Below are positions 51,381-59,400 of a DNA stretch of 64,000 nt, piece by piece (positions within the stretch are counted from its first letter, which is position 1; the number at the start of each line of letters is the position of its first letter). Origin of the DNA: Sphingopyxis indica (GTDB lineage: Bacteria; Pseudomonadota; Alphaproteobacteria; Sphingomonadales; Sphingomonadaceae); contig NZ_FZPA01000006.1 of the NCBI RefSeq assembly GCF_900188185.1, forward strand, positions 151,980 through 215,979. The letters run 5' to 3'. A program made the position numbers and the translations under genes. The notes beneath the pieces are model-generated. The model saw only the letters and a list, made by a program, of their open reading frames with translations, was not told where the DNA came from and did not search any database.

Positions 51381-51728
51381 TCATTCCAGCCCTTGCTCCG
51401 CGTCCGCGTGGTGCGCACGCGGCAGCCAGGCGTCGCCCCACGCCTTGATTGCGTCATAGGTCGGGCGCAGCGCCTCGCCCGCCGGGGTCAGACGATAACG
51501 CGCGCGCTTCGCTTGCGGCGGCACGCGCTCGAGCACCCCCGCCGCGACCATCCAGCCAAGCCGCGAGGTCAGCGCCGCGCGCGAGATGTCGAGCCGGCTC
51601 ATGAAATCCTCGAACCGGTCGATCCCCAGAAAGGCTTCGCGCAGGATCAGCAGCACCCAGCGGTCGCCGAGCAGCCGCGACGCGCGCCCGACCGGGCAAG
51701 GCGAGCGCGAGGGCGTGTAATCTTTCAT
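51381..51728 (-). CDS. HxlR family transcriptional regulator
   Basis: A 115-residue winged-helix regulator. Family marks are CPVGRASRLLGDRWVLLILREAFLG, the recognition helix in MSRLDISRAALTSRLGWM, and VLERVPPQAKRARYRLTPAGEAL. Cys11 near the N-terminus is the position of the redox Cys in thiol-sensing HxlR proteins. It is divergent from the thioesterase gene; two copies of a GTCT-N7-AGAC site flank the promoter region, one next to each start. Confidence 0.88.
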   Translation of the reverse strand: MKDYTPSRSPCPVGRASRLLGDRWVLLILREAFLGIDRFEDFMSRLDISRAALTSRLGWMVAAGVLERVPPQAKRARYRLTPAGEALRPTYDAIKAWGDAWLPRAHHADAEQGLE

Positions 51729-51729
51729 C

Positions 51730-51744
51730 GTCTGGATTTAAGAC
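51730..51744. promoter_or_regulatory. HxlR binding-site candidate 1
   Basis: GTCT-GGATTTA-AGAC, beginning one base from the HxlR start codon. It matches site 2 (on its other strand) at 13 of 15 positions. Confidence 0.65.
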
Positions 51745-51774
51745 TTGACGCCGCGCAGGGCAAGCCGCGATAAT
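51745..51774 (+). promoter_or_regulatory. Sigma-70-type promoter of the thioesterase gene
   Basis: TTGACG (-35) and GATAAT (-10) with an 18-bp spacer, 34 bp upstream of the thioesterase ATG. The predicted start of transcription falls within HxlR site 2. Confidence 0.6.
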
Positions 51775-51789
51775 GTCTGTAATCCAGAC
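51775..51789. promoter_or_regulatory. HxlR binding-site candidate 2
   Basis: GTCT-GTAATCC-AGAC directly after the -10 box. Its position predicts blocking of RNA polymerase when the regulator is bound. Confidence 0.65.
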
Positions 51790-51808
51790 GATATAAGGAT
51801 GCTCTCCC

Positions 51809-52327
51809 ATGCGCGGCCATCGCTTTGCCAGCAACGAAGACGCCGTCGCCTATATGAAGCGCGTCGCGGTCGATGCCTCGGGCTTCACCGCATTCCTCGG
51901 GGTCGAGCCGCTGCGCTGCTTCGCGGGCGAATCGGAGCTGTTGCTCACCCTTCGCCCCGACATGACCCAGCATCACGGCTATGCGCACGGCGCAATCGTC
52001 GGGCTGATGGCCGACAATGCCTGCGCCTGGGCCGCGTCGAGCGTCGTCGGCGACGTCGTCACCGGCAGCTATACGATCAACTTCCTCGCCCCCGCGCAAG
52101 GGCAGCGGCTGCGCGCGAAGGGCGTGGTGATCAAGGCGGGCAAGCGCCAGGCGATCGTCCGCGCCGACGTGTGGGCCGAACGCGACGGCGAAACCCCGCG
52201 CCACTGCGCCACCGCGCAGGCGACGATCGTGCCGGTGGCGGCCGAAGCCCCGGCCGTGCCGCACGATACGAATATTTGCCTCACCTGCGCCGCGCTCGAG
52301 GCGGCGCATGTCGCCGACGCGGCTTAG
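51809..52327 (+). CDS. PaaI family hot-dog thioesterase
   Basis: A 172-residue hot-dog-fold protein with the PaaI-type helix HHGYAHGAIVGLMADNACAWAAS and GSYTINFLAPAQGQRLRAKGVV. The family hydrolyses phenylacetyl-CoA-like or other acyl-CoA thioesters. A tail with C-X2-C (NICLTCAALEA) is unusual and could bind metal. It is under a clear promoter and is divergent from an HxlR regulator, so expression probably responds to a thiol-reactive or aromatic signal; this is inferred. Confidence 0.82.
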   Translation: MRGHRFASNEDAVAYMKRVAVDASGFTAFLGVEPLRCFAGESELLLTLRPDMTQHHGYAHGAIVGLMADNACAWAASSVVGDVVTGSYTINFLAPAQGQRLRAKGVVIKAGKRQAIVRADVWAERDGETPRHCATAQATIVPVAAEAPAVPHDTNICLTCAALEAAHVADAA

Positions 52328-52351
52328 CCGAGCTTGCGGTGCGGCGGCGCC

Positions 52352-52369
52352 CGCTATACATGTATAGCG
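52352..52369. promoter_or_regulatory. Operator palindrome upstream of relB
   Basis: Perfect 18-bp palindrome CGCTATACA-TGTATAGCG, 14 bp upstream of the relB start, with TATACA as a candidate -10. A typical site for autoregulation by a ribbon-helix-helix antitoxin. Confidence 0.75.
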
Positions 52370-52383
52370 AAGGAGAGTTCTCC

Positions 52384-52602
52384 ATGCTCGCAATCCGCCT
52401 CGACAAGGAGCTCGAAGAGCGCTTGTCCGCCGCCGCCAAGCGCTCTGGCCGCACCAAGACCGCTCTCGCGCGCAAGGCGATCGAAGAATATATCGACGAG
52501 CTCGAAGATATCGCGCTTCTCGAAGCTGCGCTCAATGAGGCGGGCGCGGGCAAGACGATTTCCCACGAGCAGATGCGGCGCGAACTTGGCTTGGACGCTT
52601 GA
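52384..52602 (+). CDS. relB: Ribbon-helix-helix antitoxin (RelB/CopG type)
   Basis: A 72-residue antitoxin. The ribbon-helix-helix is MLAIRLDKELEERLSAAAKRSGRTKTALARKAIEEYIDEL; the C-terminal part (LEAALNEAGAGKTISHEQMRREL) is the toxin-binding segment, with the ISHEE/D-type motif common in antitoxins of RelE toxins. GGAGAG lies five bases upstream of the ATG. The reading frame overlaps the toxin start by 17 bp. Confidence 0.85.
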   Translation: MLAIRLDKELEERLSAAAKRSGRTKTALARKAIEEYIDELEDIALLEAALNEAGAGKTISHEQMRRELGLDA

Positions 52603-52849
52603 ATATGACGTCGCCGCTCGGCGTCAGCTACGTAAACTCCCGAGGACCGTCGGCGATCGGATTCTCACGACGCTCGAGCAGATTGCAGCGCTTGAGAACC
52701 CCCGGACTCGCGGCCATGCGTTGACCGGTGACTATGCCGGCCATTGGCGTTATCGCGTTGGCGACTATCGCGTCGTCGCTCGGATCGACGACGGTCGGCT
52801 CGTGATCGTGGTCATCGCCATCGGCCACCGCCGCGCGATCTATCGCTAG
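52586..52849 (+). CDS. relE: RelE family mRNA interferase toxin
   Basis: An 87-residue protein with the RelE/ParE fold: (M)AWTLEYDVAARRQLRKLPRTV at the N-terminus and the C-terminal YRVGDYRVVARIDDGRLVIVVIAIGHRRAIYR, with the basic and Tyr residues used for ribosome-dependent mRNA cleavage. The conserved AWT start needs the TTG at 52586, inside the relB reading frame, so the start is non-ATG and the genes overlap by 17 bp. Its TAG is the first triplet of the palindromic element at 52847-53008. Confidence 0.85.
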   Translation: MAWTLEYDVAARRQLRKLPRTVGDRILTTLEQIAALENPRTRGHALTGDYAGHWRYRVGDYRVVARIDDGRLVIVVIAIGHRRAIYR

Positions 52850-53008
52850 AGCAAATTGCGCGAAATCTGAATCATCCGCATCCCCGAGCGAAGACGAGGG
52901 GCTCGTTCGAGCGGAGCGAGAACCGCAGCGTCGCCGCCTCGACTTCGCTCGGCAGAGCCCCTCGTCTTCGCTCGGGGAAACGGTGCAGATTTCCGGCACG
53001 ATGCTCTA
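52847..53008. repeat. Composite palindromic element, family G
   Basis: Outer termini TAGAGCA and TGCTCTA, inner GAAATCTG / CAGATTTC, and a core inverted repeat at 52881-52978 (TCCCCGAGCGAAGACGAGGG / CCCTCGTCTTCGCTCGGGGA). It fills the convergent gap between relE and dxs; each gene ends with a TAG that lies in an element terminus. The outline resembles the TAGAGCA...TGCTCTA repeats seen in many alphaproteobacteria. Confidence 0.85.
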
Positions 53009-54934
53009 AGCCCGCGCGCCCGCCTCCTCGACCCCCGCGCTATTGTGGCGCAGCGCCTTGAGCACCGTGTCGACGATCTGCGGCGCGTTGAGCCCCGCGG
53101 CGTCATATTGGGCTTCGGGCTTGTCCTGATCCTGAAAGACGTCGGGCAGGCGCATCGTCCTGAGCTTCAGCCCCGCGTCGATCAGCCCCGCGTCGCTCGC
53201 CAGCGTCAGCACATGCGCGCCGAGCCCGCCGATGCTGCCTTCCTCGATCGTCACGCACACCTCATGGGCGGCGAGCGTCTGGCGGATCAGTTCCTCGTCG
53301 AGCGGCTTTGCAAAGCGGAGGTCGATCACGCTCGTCGACAGCCCGCGCGCCTCGAGCGTGTCGGCGGCCTTGAGCGCCTCGGCAAGCCGCGTGCCGAGCG
53401 AGAGAATCGCGACGGCCTTGCCCTGCCGCACGATCCGGCCCTTGCCGATTTCGAGCTTCTCGGGAACCTCGGGAAGCGGCACGCCGGTCCCGCCGCCGCG
53501 CGGATAGCGAAAGGCGATGGGTCCCAAGTCATATTCGGCGGCGGTATAGGTCATGTGGACGAGTTCGGCCTCGTCGGCCGCCGCCATCACCACCATGTTC
53601 GGCAAGGTCGCGAGATAGGTGATATCGAAACTGCCCGCGTGGGTCGAGCCGTCGGCGCCGACGAGCCCCGCGCGGTCGATCGCGAAGCGCACCGGCAGAT
53701 TCTGGATCGCGACGTCGTGGACCACCTGGTCATAGGCGCGCTGGAGGAAGGTCGAATAGATCGCCGCGAACGGCCGCATTCCCTGCGCCGCGAGCCCCGC
53801 GGCAAAGGTCACCGCATGTTGTTCGGCGATGCCGACGTCGAAGCTGCGGTCGGGATGCGCCCTGGCGAATTTGTCGACCCCGGTGCCCGACGGCATCGCC
53901 GCGGTGATCGCGACGATACGCGGATCGCTTTCGGCGAGCTTCGCGAGCGTCTCGCCAAAGACATTCTGATAGGCGGGCGGCCCCGGCGGCGCCTTCGCCT
54001 GCTTGCCGGTGATGACGTCGAATTTCTGGACGCCGTGATATTTGTCGTCCGCCGCCTCGGCGGGGGCATAGCCCTTGCCCTTTTGCGTCACCGCATGGAT
54101 CAGCACCGGGCCATGGTCGCTGTCGCGGACATTTTCGAGCACCGGGATCAGATGATCGAGATTATGCCCGTCGATCGGCCCGACATAATAGAAGCCAAGC
54201 TCCTCGAACAAGGTCCCGCCCATCGCGAGTCCGCGCGCATATTCGTCGGTGCGCCGCGCCGCCTTGTGCAGCGGCTCGGGCAGCTTGCGGGCGAAGCGCC
54301 GCGCGATCTCGCGCAGTTCGAGGAAGGGGCGCGACGACACCAGCTTTGCCAGATAGGCCGACAGCCCGCCGACCGGCGGCGCGATCGACATGTCGTTGTC
54401 GTTCAAAATCACGACGAGCCGGTTGCCCGCGGCGCGCGCATTGTTCATCGCCTCATAGGCCATGCCCGCCGACATCGCGCCGTCGCCGATCACCGCGATC
54501 GCACGGCCCGGCTGGTCCTTGAGCCTGTTCGCGACCGCAAAGCCGAGCGCGGCGCTGATCGAGGTCGACGAATGCGCGGCGCCGAACGGGTCATATTCGC
54601 TCTCGGCGCGCTTGGTGAAACCCGACAGCCCGCCGCCCTGGCGCAAGGTGCGGATGCGGTCGCGGCGCCCGGTGATGATCTTGTGCGGATAGCATTGGTG
54701 CCCGACGTCCCAGATCAGCTTGTCGTCGGGGGTGTCGAAGACATAGTGGAGCGCGACGGTCAGCTCGACGACGCCGAGCCCCGAGCCGAGGTGCCCGCCG
54801 GTGGTCCCCACGGCCGAAATCATCTCGGCGCGCAATTCGTCGGCGAGCTGGCGGAGCTGGTCGGGCCTGAGCTTGCGAAGGTCGGCGGGCACATCCACCG
54901 TGTCGAGCAGCGGCGTAAGCGGTCGATCGGTCAT
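53006..54934 (-). CDS. dxs: 1-deoxy-D-xylulose-5-phosphate synthase
   Basis: A 642-residue TPP-dependent transketolase-like enzyme, the first step of the MEP isoprenoid pathway, from pyruvate and glyceraldehyde-3-phosphate. The TPP site is [21 protein letters not shown] with [12 protein letters not shown]; the catalytic Glu is in [15 protein letters not shown], and the substrate loop includes [15 protein letters not shown] and ADGSTHAG. The start at 54934 places the conserved [15 protein letters not shown] just after it. Its product is also a precursor of the thiamine thiazole, linking it loosely to the thiC operon. Confidence 0.95.
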   Translation of the reverse strand: MTDRPLTPLLDTVDVPADLRKLRPDQLRQLADELRAEMISAVGTTGGHLGSGLGVVELTVALHYVFDTPDDKLIWDVGHQCYPHKIITGRRDRIRTLRQGGGLSGFTKRAESEYDPFGAAHSSTSISAALGFAVANRLKDQPGRAIAVIGDGAMSAGMAYEAMNNARAAGNRLVVILNDNDMSIAPPVGGLSAYLAKLVSSRPFLELREIARRFARKLPEPLHKAARRTDEYARGLAMGGTLFEELGFYYVGPIDGHNLDHLIPVLENVRDSDHGPVLIHAVTQKGKGYAPAEAADDKYHGVQKFDVITGKQAKAPPGPPAYQNVFGETLAKLAESDPRIVAITAAMPSGTGVDKFARAHPDRSFDVGIAEQHAVTFAAGLAAQGMRPFAAIYSTFLQRAYDQVVHDVAIQNLPVRFAIDRAGLVGADGSTHAGSFDITYLATLPNMVVMAAADEAELVHMTYTAAEYDLGPIAFRYPRGGGTGVPLPEVPEKLEIGKGRIVRQGKAVAILSLGTRLAEALKAADTLEARGLSTSVIDLRFAKPLDEELIRQTLAAHEVCVTIEEGSIGGLGAHVLTLASDAGLIDAGLKLRTMRLPDVFQDQDKPEAQYDAAGLNAPQIVDTVLKALRHNSAGVEEAGARA

Positions 54935-54981
54935 CGTGACGTCATAGGCCCAAGCCCCGATAGTGTCGAACGAAAAGGCGC

Positions 54982-55218
54982 CTATTCGCCGTCGTCCGCC
55001 GCATCCTCGCGCGCCTTGGCGGCGTCGATCTGGGCATAAAGCCCGCGCACCATCAGGTCGGTGAAGACGAGCATCACCCCCAGCATCCCCAGGAACAGCG
55101 CGACCGCCACCGCGGGGAACGGCCCGACCGCTTCGACCGACCCGCGCCGCATCGCGACCGCGAGCAGCGCCGCCGCGACGATCAGCGCATAGCCGGCCAG
55201 GCGCGGTGCGCGGCTCAT
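54982..55218 (-). CDS. Small membrane protein of unknown function
   Basis: A 78-residue protein with two hydrophobic helices ([20 protein letters not shown] and [21 protein letters not shown]) and a charged C-terminal tail ([15 protein letters not shown]). No family was recognised. A Met nine codons upstream (55245) is possible. It lies 47 bp upstream of dxs on the same strand and may be co-transcribed. Confidence 0.65.
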   Translation of the reverse strand: MSRAPRLAGYALIVAAALLAVAMRRGSVEAVGPFPAVAVALFLGMLGVMLVFTDLMVRGLYAQIDAAKAREDAADDGE

Positions 55219-55386
55219 GCGGAACCATCGGCCGCGTCGCGGCATAGATGCGGGAAGCGTCTGTTCTGATGCATGAAAGTCACGATGGCGGGAAAAGCGT
55301 CCGCCCGCAAGCGACGGTGATTGCATCGGATCGACAAGGCCCTAAACCTCCTCGCAAGGGGTCGTAAGACAGGATTCTCCTCGCCG

Positions 55387-56421
55387 ATGCACCGACCGGT
55401 CGTTCGCCTTGCGCCCAGCCGCCCAGCCGCCTCGCTCTTCCTTGCGCTCGGCGCCGCTTTGCTGGCGTTCCCTGCGCAAGCCGACGAGATGGCGCTCGCC
55501 CCCGATCCGGGCGCATTGGAAAATGCCAGCCTCGCCGACGAAATCATCGCGAAGCGGCCGATCGCGCCGGCGCCCGCCGCCTATATGCAGGATCGCGACA
55601 TCGACCAGGACATATTGTTTCCGCCGACCAATCCCGACGACGACGATCCCGACCGCAAATGGGCGCGCGACTATTTTGCGATCGCCGGCGGGGTGCTCAC
55701 GTCGCCGCGCTACAATGGCGCCGACGACAATGTCGTCCTGCCGGGGGGCTATCTGCGCGGCCGCATATCGGGCTTTTCCTTTTCGACCCGCGGCACCAAT
55801 TTCCAGGTCGACCTGATCCGCCAGCGGCGCGGCCAGCGCATCGACTGGAAACTCGGCCCGGTCGTCAACCTGCGGAGCGACCGCACGGGCCGGATCGGCG
55901 ATCCGCAGGTCGAGGCGCTCGGCGAAAAAAAGGTCGCGGTCGAACTCGGCCTGACCGGCGGCGTGACGATGACGGGCGTGTTCACGAGCAAATATGATCA
56001 GCTCGGCCTGCGCTTCATCGTGCTCGCCGACATTTCGGGCCGCCACAGCAGCTGGGTCGCCTCGCCGACGATCGAGTATAGCACGCCGCTGTCGAAGCGC
56101 GCCTATATCGGCATGTCGGTATCGGTGAACGTCTATGGCAAGGGATTCGGCGCCTATTATTTCGACGTCGATCCGCTCGGCAGCGCCGCGAGCGGGCTTC
56201 CCGTCTATGAAAGGGCCGGGCGCAAGGCGACGGCAGGCAAATATACGATTGGCGTCGCGGGCGCTTATTCGCTGTCGGGCGATCTGCGCAAAGGCTTCGC
56301 GCTGCTGACCGGCGTGCAATATGGCCGCATGGCGAGCCGCTTCGCCGCCTCGCCGATCGTCGCGATCGCGGGCGACAAGGATCAATGGATCGCGGGCGCC
56401 GGCGTCGCCTATCAATTCTGA
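55387..56421 (+). CDS. MipA/OmpV family outer membrane protein
   Basis: A 344-residue protein with a signal peptide (LFLALGAALLAFPAQA), a linker with DDDDPD, and a barrel region: FAIAGGVLTSPRYNGADDNVVLPGGYL, YDQLGLRFIVLADISGRHSSW, GMSVSVNVYGKGFGAYYFDVDP, and the terminal WIAGAGVAYQF. MipA family members sit in the outer membrane and can scaffold peptidoglycan enzymes; this one may also be a simple porin. The start was chosen for the signal peptide. Confidence 0.82.
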   Translation: MHRPVVRLAPSRPAASLFLALGAALLAFPAQADEMALAPDPGALENASLADEIIAKRPIAPAPAAYMQDRDIDQDILFPPTNPDDDDPDRKWARDYFAIAGGVLTSPRYNGADDNVVLPGGYLRGRISGFSFSTRGTNFQVDLIRQRRGQRIDWKLGPVVNLRSDRTGRIGDPQVEALGEKKVAVELGLTGGVTMTGVFTSKYDQLGLRFIVLADISGRHSSWVASPTIEYSTPLSKRAYIGMSVSVNVYGKGFGAYYFDVDPLGSAASGLPVYERAGRKATAGKYTIGVAGAYSLSGDLRKGFALLTGVQYGRMASRFAASPIVAIAGDKDQWIAGAGVAYQF

Positions 56422-56508
56422 TCGGGGAAGGCCGCGCGATCCCCTTGATCGCGGCCGCGGCGCGGCCCATATTGCGCCTATCGTCAACAAGCGAAAGGAG
56501 GTGGTCGA

Positions 56509-56583
56509 ATGTCTCATTGTCCCATGCCGCACGCGGCGGACTCACTGAGCATGGCCTCCGTCGCGGGGGTCGTGCTCGGCTGA
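56509..56583 (+). CDS. Putative 24-residue small protein (mini-gene)
   Basis: A short frame that begins MSHCPMPH and ends VAGVVLG. It is preceded by AAAGGAGGTG, complementary over ten bases to the 3' end of 16S rRNA, 5 bases from the ATG, much stronger than other ribosome binding sites in the window. A GC-rich hairpin terminator follows 28 bp after the stop. So it looks like a free-standing gene or leader-like RNA, with no related partner downstream. No family was recognised. The alternative is a small RNA that only mimics a Shine-Dalgarno. Confidence 0.45.
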   Translation: MSHCPMPHAADSLSMASVAGVVLG

Positions 56584-56611
56584 GTTTTCCCGCGTCAGGC
56601 AAAGACAATGG

Positions 56612-56638
56612 AAGGGCCGTCCGCAAGGGCGGCCCTTT
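56612..56638 (+). terminator. Terminator of the mini-gene
   Basis: An 11-bp stem AAGGGCCGTCC / GGGCGGCCCTT (one G-T pair) with GCAA loop, followed by TTTG. It is stable and ends the putative mini-gene transcript. Confidence 0.7.
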
Positions 56639-56705
56639 GTCGTTGGCGATTTGTCGCTGGCCGAGAGCGGGAATGAGGGCTTTCGGGCGGGAGCGGACAT
56701 AATAA

Positions 56706-56832
56706 GCCCCTCCTCTTCAGAGGAGGGGTTGGGGGTGGTGGCGCGCGACAGCGCGCGAGAGGTCTAGCACCACCCCGCTGCGACTAGGGCGCGAAGCGCC
56801 CAAGTCTCGCTGCCCCTCCTCTGAAGAGGGGT
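56706..56832. repeat. Palindromic element, family H
   Basis: Outer arms CCCCTCCTCTTCAGAGGAGG and CCCCTCCTCTGAAGAGGGG, with inner GGGGGTGGTG / CACCACCCC and a GCGCGCGACAGCGCGC hairpin. Single copy here. It accounts for much of the 413-bp stretch without genes between the mini-gene (56583) and the DMT gene (56997); the rest holds the terminator above and the promoter side of the DMT gene. Confidence 0.85.
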
Positions 56833-56996
56833 TTTGTCCGACGGCAGCCTCCCACCCCAAAGCCGCCATCGGCGCGCGGTTCATGCAAATAATTGGAAAC
56901 CGGCGAGGCCAATCGATCCCCGCGCAACAATTCCCGCTTCCCCGCGCGCGGCAAAGCCGCGACAAGGCGGACCCGACCCGCAGGAGCCTCTCGCCG

Positions 56997-57452
56997 ATGA
57001 CGACCAGCAACGCGACGACTTTCGCCACCATCATGTTCCTCACCGGGGTCGGCATCCCGATTCTCGCCGCCTTGAACGGCGGACTCGGCGCGCGGCTCGG
57101 CAGCCCGATGGCGGCGTCGGTGATCCTGTTCGGCCTCGCGATGCTCATTGCGCTCGCCGGCGCGGCGGTCACCGGATCGCTCGGCGACATCCGCCTGTCG
57201 GCCGAGGTTCCCGCGCAATTCTACTTCGGCGGGCTGTTCGTCGCCTTTTATGTGATCGCGGTGACCTTCATCGCGCCGCGCTTCGGGGTCGGCAATGCGA
57301 TCTTCTTCGTCCTCGTCGGCCAGCTCGCGAGCGCGGCGGTGATCGACCATTACGGCCTGTTCGGCGCCGCGCGCTTTCCGATCGACGCAAAGCGCGTCGC
57401 GGGGATCGCGCTGATGATCGCCGGCGTCTGGCTCGCGCGCCGCACCGGCTGA
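56997..57452 (+). CDS. Small DMT-superfamily (YdcZ/DUF606-like) membrane protein
   Basis: A 151-residue protein with four to five membrane helices: TFATIMFLTGVGIPILAALNGG, ASVILFGLAMLIALAGAAVTG, FYFGGLFVAFYVIAVTFIAP, IFFVLVGQLASAAVIDHYGLFG and GIALMIAGVWLARRTG. The pattern matches DUF606 transport proteins, half-size relatives of EamA transporters. AGGAG is upstream of the ATG. The substrate is unknown. It is a lone gene, followed by the flavin monooxygenase 97 bp later. Confidence 0.78.
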   Translation: MTTSNATTFATIMFLTGVGIPILAALNGGLGARLGSPMAASVILFGLAMLIALAGAAVTGSLGDIRLSAEVPAQFYFGGLFVAFYVIAVTFIAPRFGVGNAIFFVLVGQLASAAVIDHYGLFGAARFPIDAKRVAGIALMIAGVWLARRTG

Positions 57453-57549
57453 GCCGCCCGCCCGCCTCTTTGACCGCGATCAATGCCCGCTTGGCGCGAC
57501 TCGTGCTTTGTGTCAGCATCGCGCGAAAAGCAGGACGGGAGCGGACAGG

Positions 57550-59091
57550 ATGACGGCAACGACGCTGGTGCCGGTTGCGGCGAGCGAATCAACCCATGTC
57601 GACGTGTTGATCGTCGGTGCGGGTATTTCGGGGATCGGCTCGGCGTGGCATCTGCAACAGCAATGTCCCGGCAAAAGCTACGCGATCCTCGAGATGAAGG
57701 CGACGTTCGGCGGCACCTGGGACACGCATAAATATCCCGGCGTCCGCTCCGATTCGGACCTCTACACCTTCGGCTATCGCTTCAAGCCCTGGATCGGCGC
57801 GCCGATCGCGAGCGGCGAGGAAATCCTGAAATATATGGGCGAGGTGATCGAGGAAAACGGCATCGGCGACCATATCCGCTATGGCCATCGCATCACCGCC
57901 TGCCGCTGGTCGAGCGCCGACAATCGCTGGACGGTCGACGCGGTGGCGAAGGGCGAGCCGGTTCGCTTCACCGCCGATTTCCTGTGGATGTGCCAGGGCT
58001 ATTACGACCATGAAACGCCGTACATCCCCGACTGGCCGGGCCTTTCGGACTATAAGGGGCAGTTCGTCCACGCTCAGCTCTGGGACCCCGCGACCGACTA
58101 TGCCGGCAAGCGCGTCCTCGTGATCGGTTCGGGCGCGACCGCCGCGACGGTGGTTCCCGCCTTCGCCGAAAAGGCCGCGCATGTGACGATGCTCCAGCGC
58201 TCGCCGACCTATTTCTTCTGCTCGGAAAACAGGAACGAACTCGCCGACCGGCTGCGCGAAGTCGGGATCGACGAGCCGACGGTCCACCGCGTCGTGCGCG
58301 CGCAGATCATGCACGACCAGGACCAGCTCACCCGCCGCTGCCGGACCGAACCCGACCAGGTGTTCGAAGAGCTAAAGGAGCTGATCCGCGCCTTTTCGGG
58401 CGATCCCGATTTCGCGTTCGAACCGCATTTCACCCCGAAATATCGTCCGTGGCAGCAAAGGCTCGCCTTCTGCCCCGAAGGCGACATCTTCAAGGCGGCC
58501 ACCGCGGGCAAGCTCACCGTCGTCACCGAGACGATCGACCGCTTCACCGAAACGGGTGTGCGCACCGCCAGCGGCGAAGAGATCGAGGCCGACCTGATCG
58601 TTGCTGCCACGGGCTTCAACCTGTCGGTGATGGGCGGCATCCCGTTCGAAGTCGACGGCGTTCCGGTCGACTGGGCCGACACCGTGACCTATCGCGGGAT
58701 GATGATGACCGGGGTGCCCAACATGGCGTGGGTGATGGGCTATTTCCGCGCGAGCTGGACGCTGCGCGTCGACATGATGGGCGACTTCGTCTGCCGGTTG
58801 CTGAATCATATGGACGCGATCGGCGCAAAGAAGGTCGAGGTCGCGCTGCGCCCCGAGGACGAAGGCATGGCGATCCTGCCATGGATCGAAGCGGACAATT
58901 TCAATCCCGGCTATCTGATGCGCGGGCTCGAAGCGATGCCGCGCCGCGGCGACAAGCCCGAATGGCGGCACAATCAGGATTATTGGGCCGAAAAGGACGC
59001 CTTCCCCGAAATCGACCTCGACGACGCGGCTTTCCTCTACGACGGCAAACCCGCCGCCGCGCTTCCGGCCGAAAGCGTGGCAGCCGAATAA
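57550..59091 (+). CDS. Flavin-containing (Baeyer-Villiger type) monooxygenase
   Basis: A 513-residue class B flavoprotein. FAD loop VLIVGAGISGIGSAWHLQ, FGGTWDTHKYPGVRSDSD, the fingerprint YKGQFVHAQLWD (FXGXXXHXXXW type), NADP loop RVLVIGSGATAATVVPAFAE and ATGFN near residue 366. Enzymes with this set oxidise ketones or other organic compounds with NADPH and oxygen. The substrate is unknown. The start at 57550 was chosen because the upstream frame lacks conserved residues. It is convergent to the winged-helix regulator gene. Confidence 0.87.
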   Translation: MTATTLVPVAASESTHVDVLIVGAGISGIGSAWHLQQQCPGKSYAILEMKATFGGTWDTHKYPGVRSDSDLYTFGYRFKPWIGAPIASGEEILKYMGEVIEENGIGDHIRYGHRITACRWSSADNRWTVDAVAKGEPVRFTADFLWMCQGYYDHETPYIPDWPGLSDYKGQFVHAQLWDPATDYAGKRVLVIGSGATAATVVPAFAEKAAHVTMLQRSPTYFFCSENRNELADRLREVGIDEPTVHRVVRAQIMHDQDQLTRRCRTEPDQVFEELKELIRAFSGDPDFAFEPHFTPKYRPWQQRLAFCPEGDIFKAATAGKLTVVTETIDRFTETGVRTASGEEIEADLIVAATGFNLSVMGGIPFEVDGVPVDWADTVTYRGMMMTGVPNMAWVMGYFRASWTLRVDMMGDFVCRLLNHMDAIGAKKVEVALRPEDEGMAILPWIEADNFNPGYLMRGLEAMPRRGDKPEWRHNQDYWAEKDAFPEIDLDDAAFLYDGKPAAALPAESVAAE

Positions 59092-59098
59092 GCCGCGC

Positions 59099-59398
59099 CT
59101 ATTCCGCCGCCGCCGGCAGGTGCGCGACGATCGCGCGCAAGGCGGCGACATGCGCGTCGAGCGCGCGGCGCCCGTCGCGGGTCAGCGACGCCCAGGTGCG
59201 CTGGCGCCCGCCCATCGCCGCCTTGCGCAGCCGCACATGCTCCGCATCGGCGAGCGCGGCGAGATGCTTCGACAGCACCGAATCGCTGACCCCGACCAGC
59301 TCGCGCAGCTTCGCGAATTCCATCTCGGTTACTTTCGCGAGCAGCGCCGCGATCTGCAGCCGCGCCGGCGCGTTGAGCAGCGGGTCGAGCCCCTCCAT
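59099..59398 (-). CDS. Winged-helix transcriptional regulator (PF13601-type)
   Basis: A 99-residue DNA-binding protein: MEGLDPLLNAPARLQIAALLAKV, the helix MEFAKLRELVGVSDSVLSKHLAAL, and the wing VRLRKAAMGGRQRTWASLTRDG. This group often regulates a membrane protein encoded next to it. It lies two bases after the stop of the membrane-protein gene, so the two are one operon. Three copies of a CTTTCC-N5-GGAAAG motif are in front of the operon and are its probable targets. A GTG two codons upstream is an alternative start. Confidence 0.85.
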   Translation of the reverse strand: MEGLDPLLNAPARLQIAALLAKVTEMEFAKLRELVGVSDSVLSKHLAALADAEHVRLRKAAMGGRQRTWASLTRDGRRALDAHVAALRAIVAHLPAAAE

Positions 59399-59400
59399 CG

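Noticed and set aside
53045..55039. 664-codon plus-strand frame opposite dxs
   Set aside because: Shadow of dxs with histidine/arginine-rich translation and no family features.
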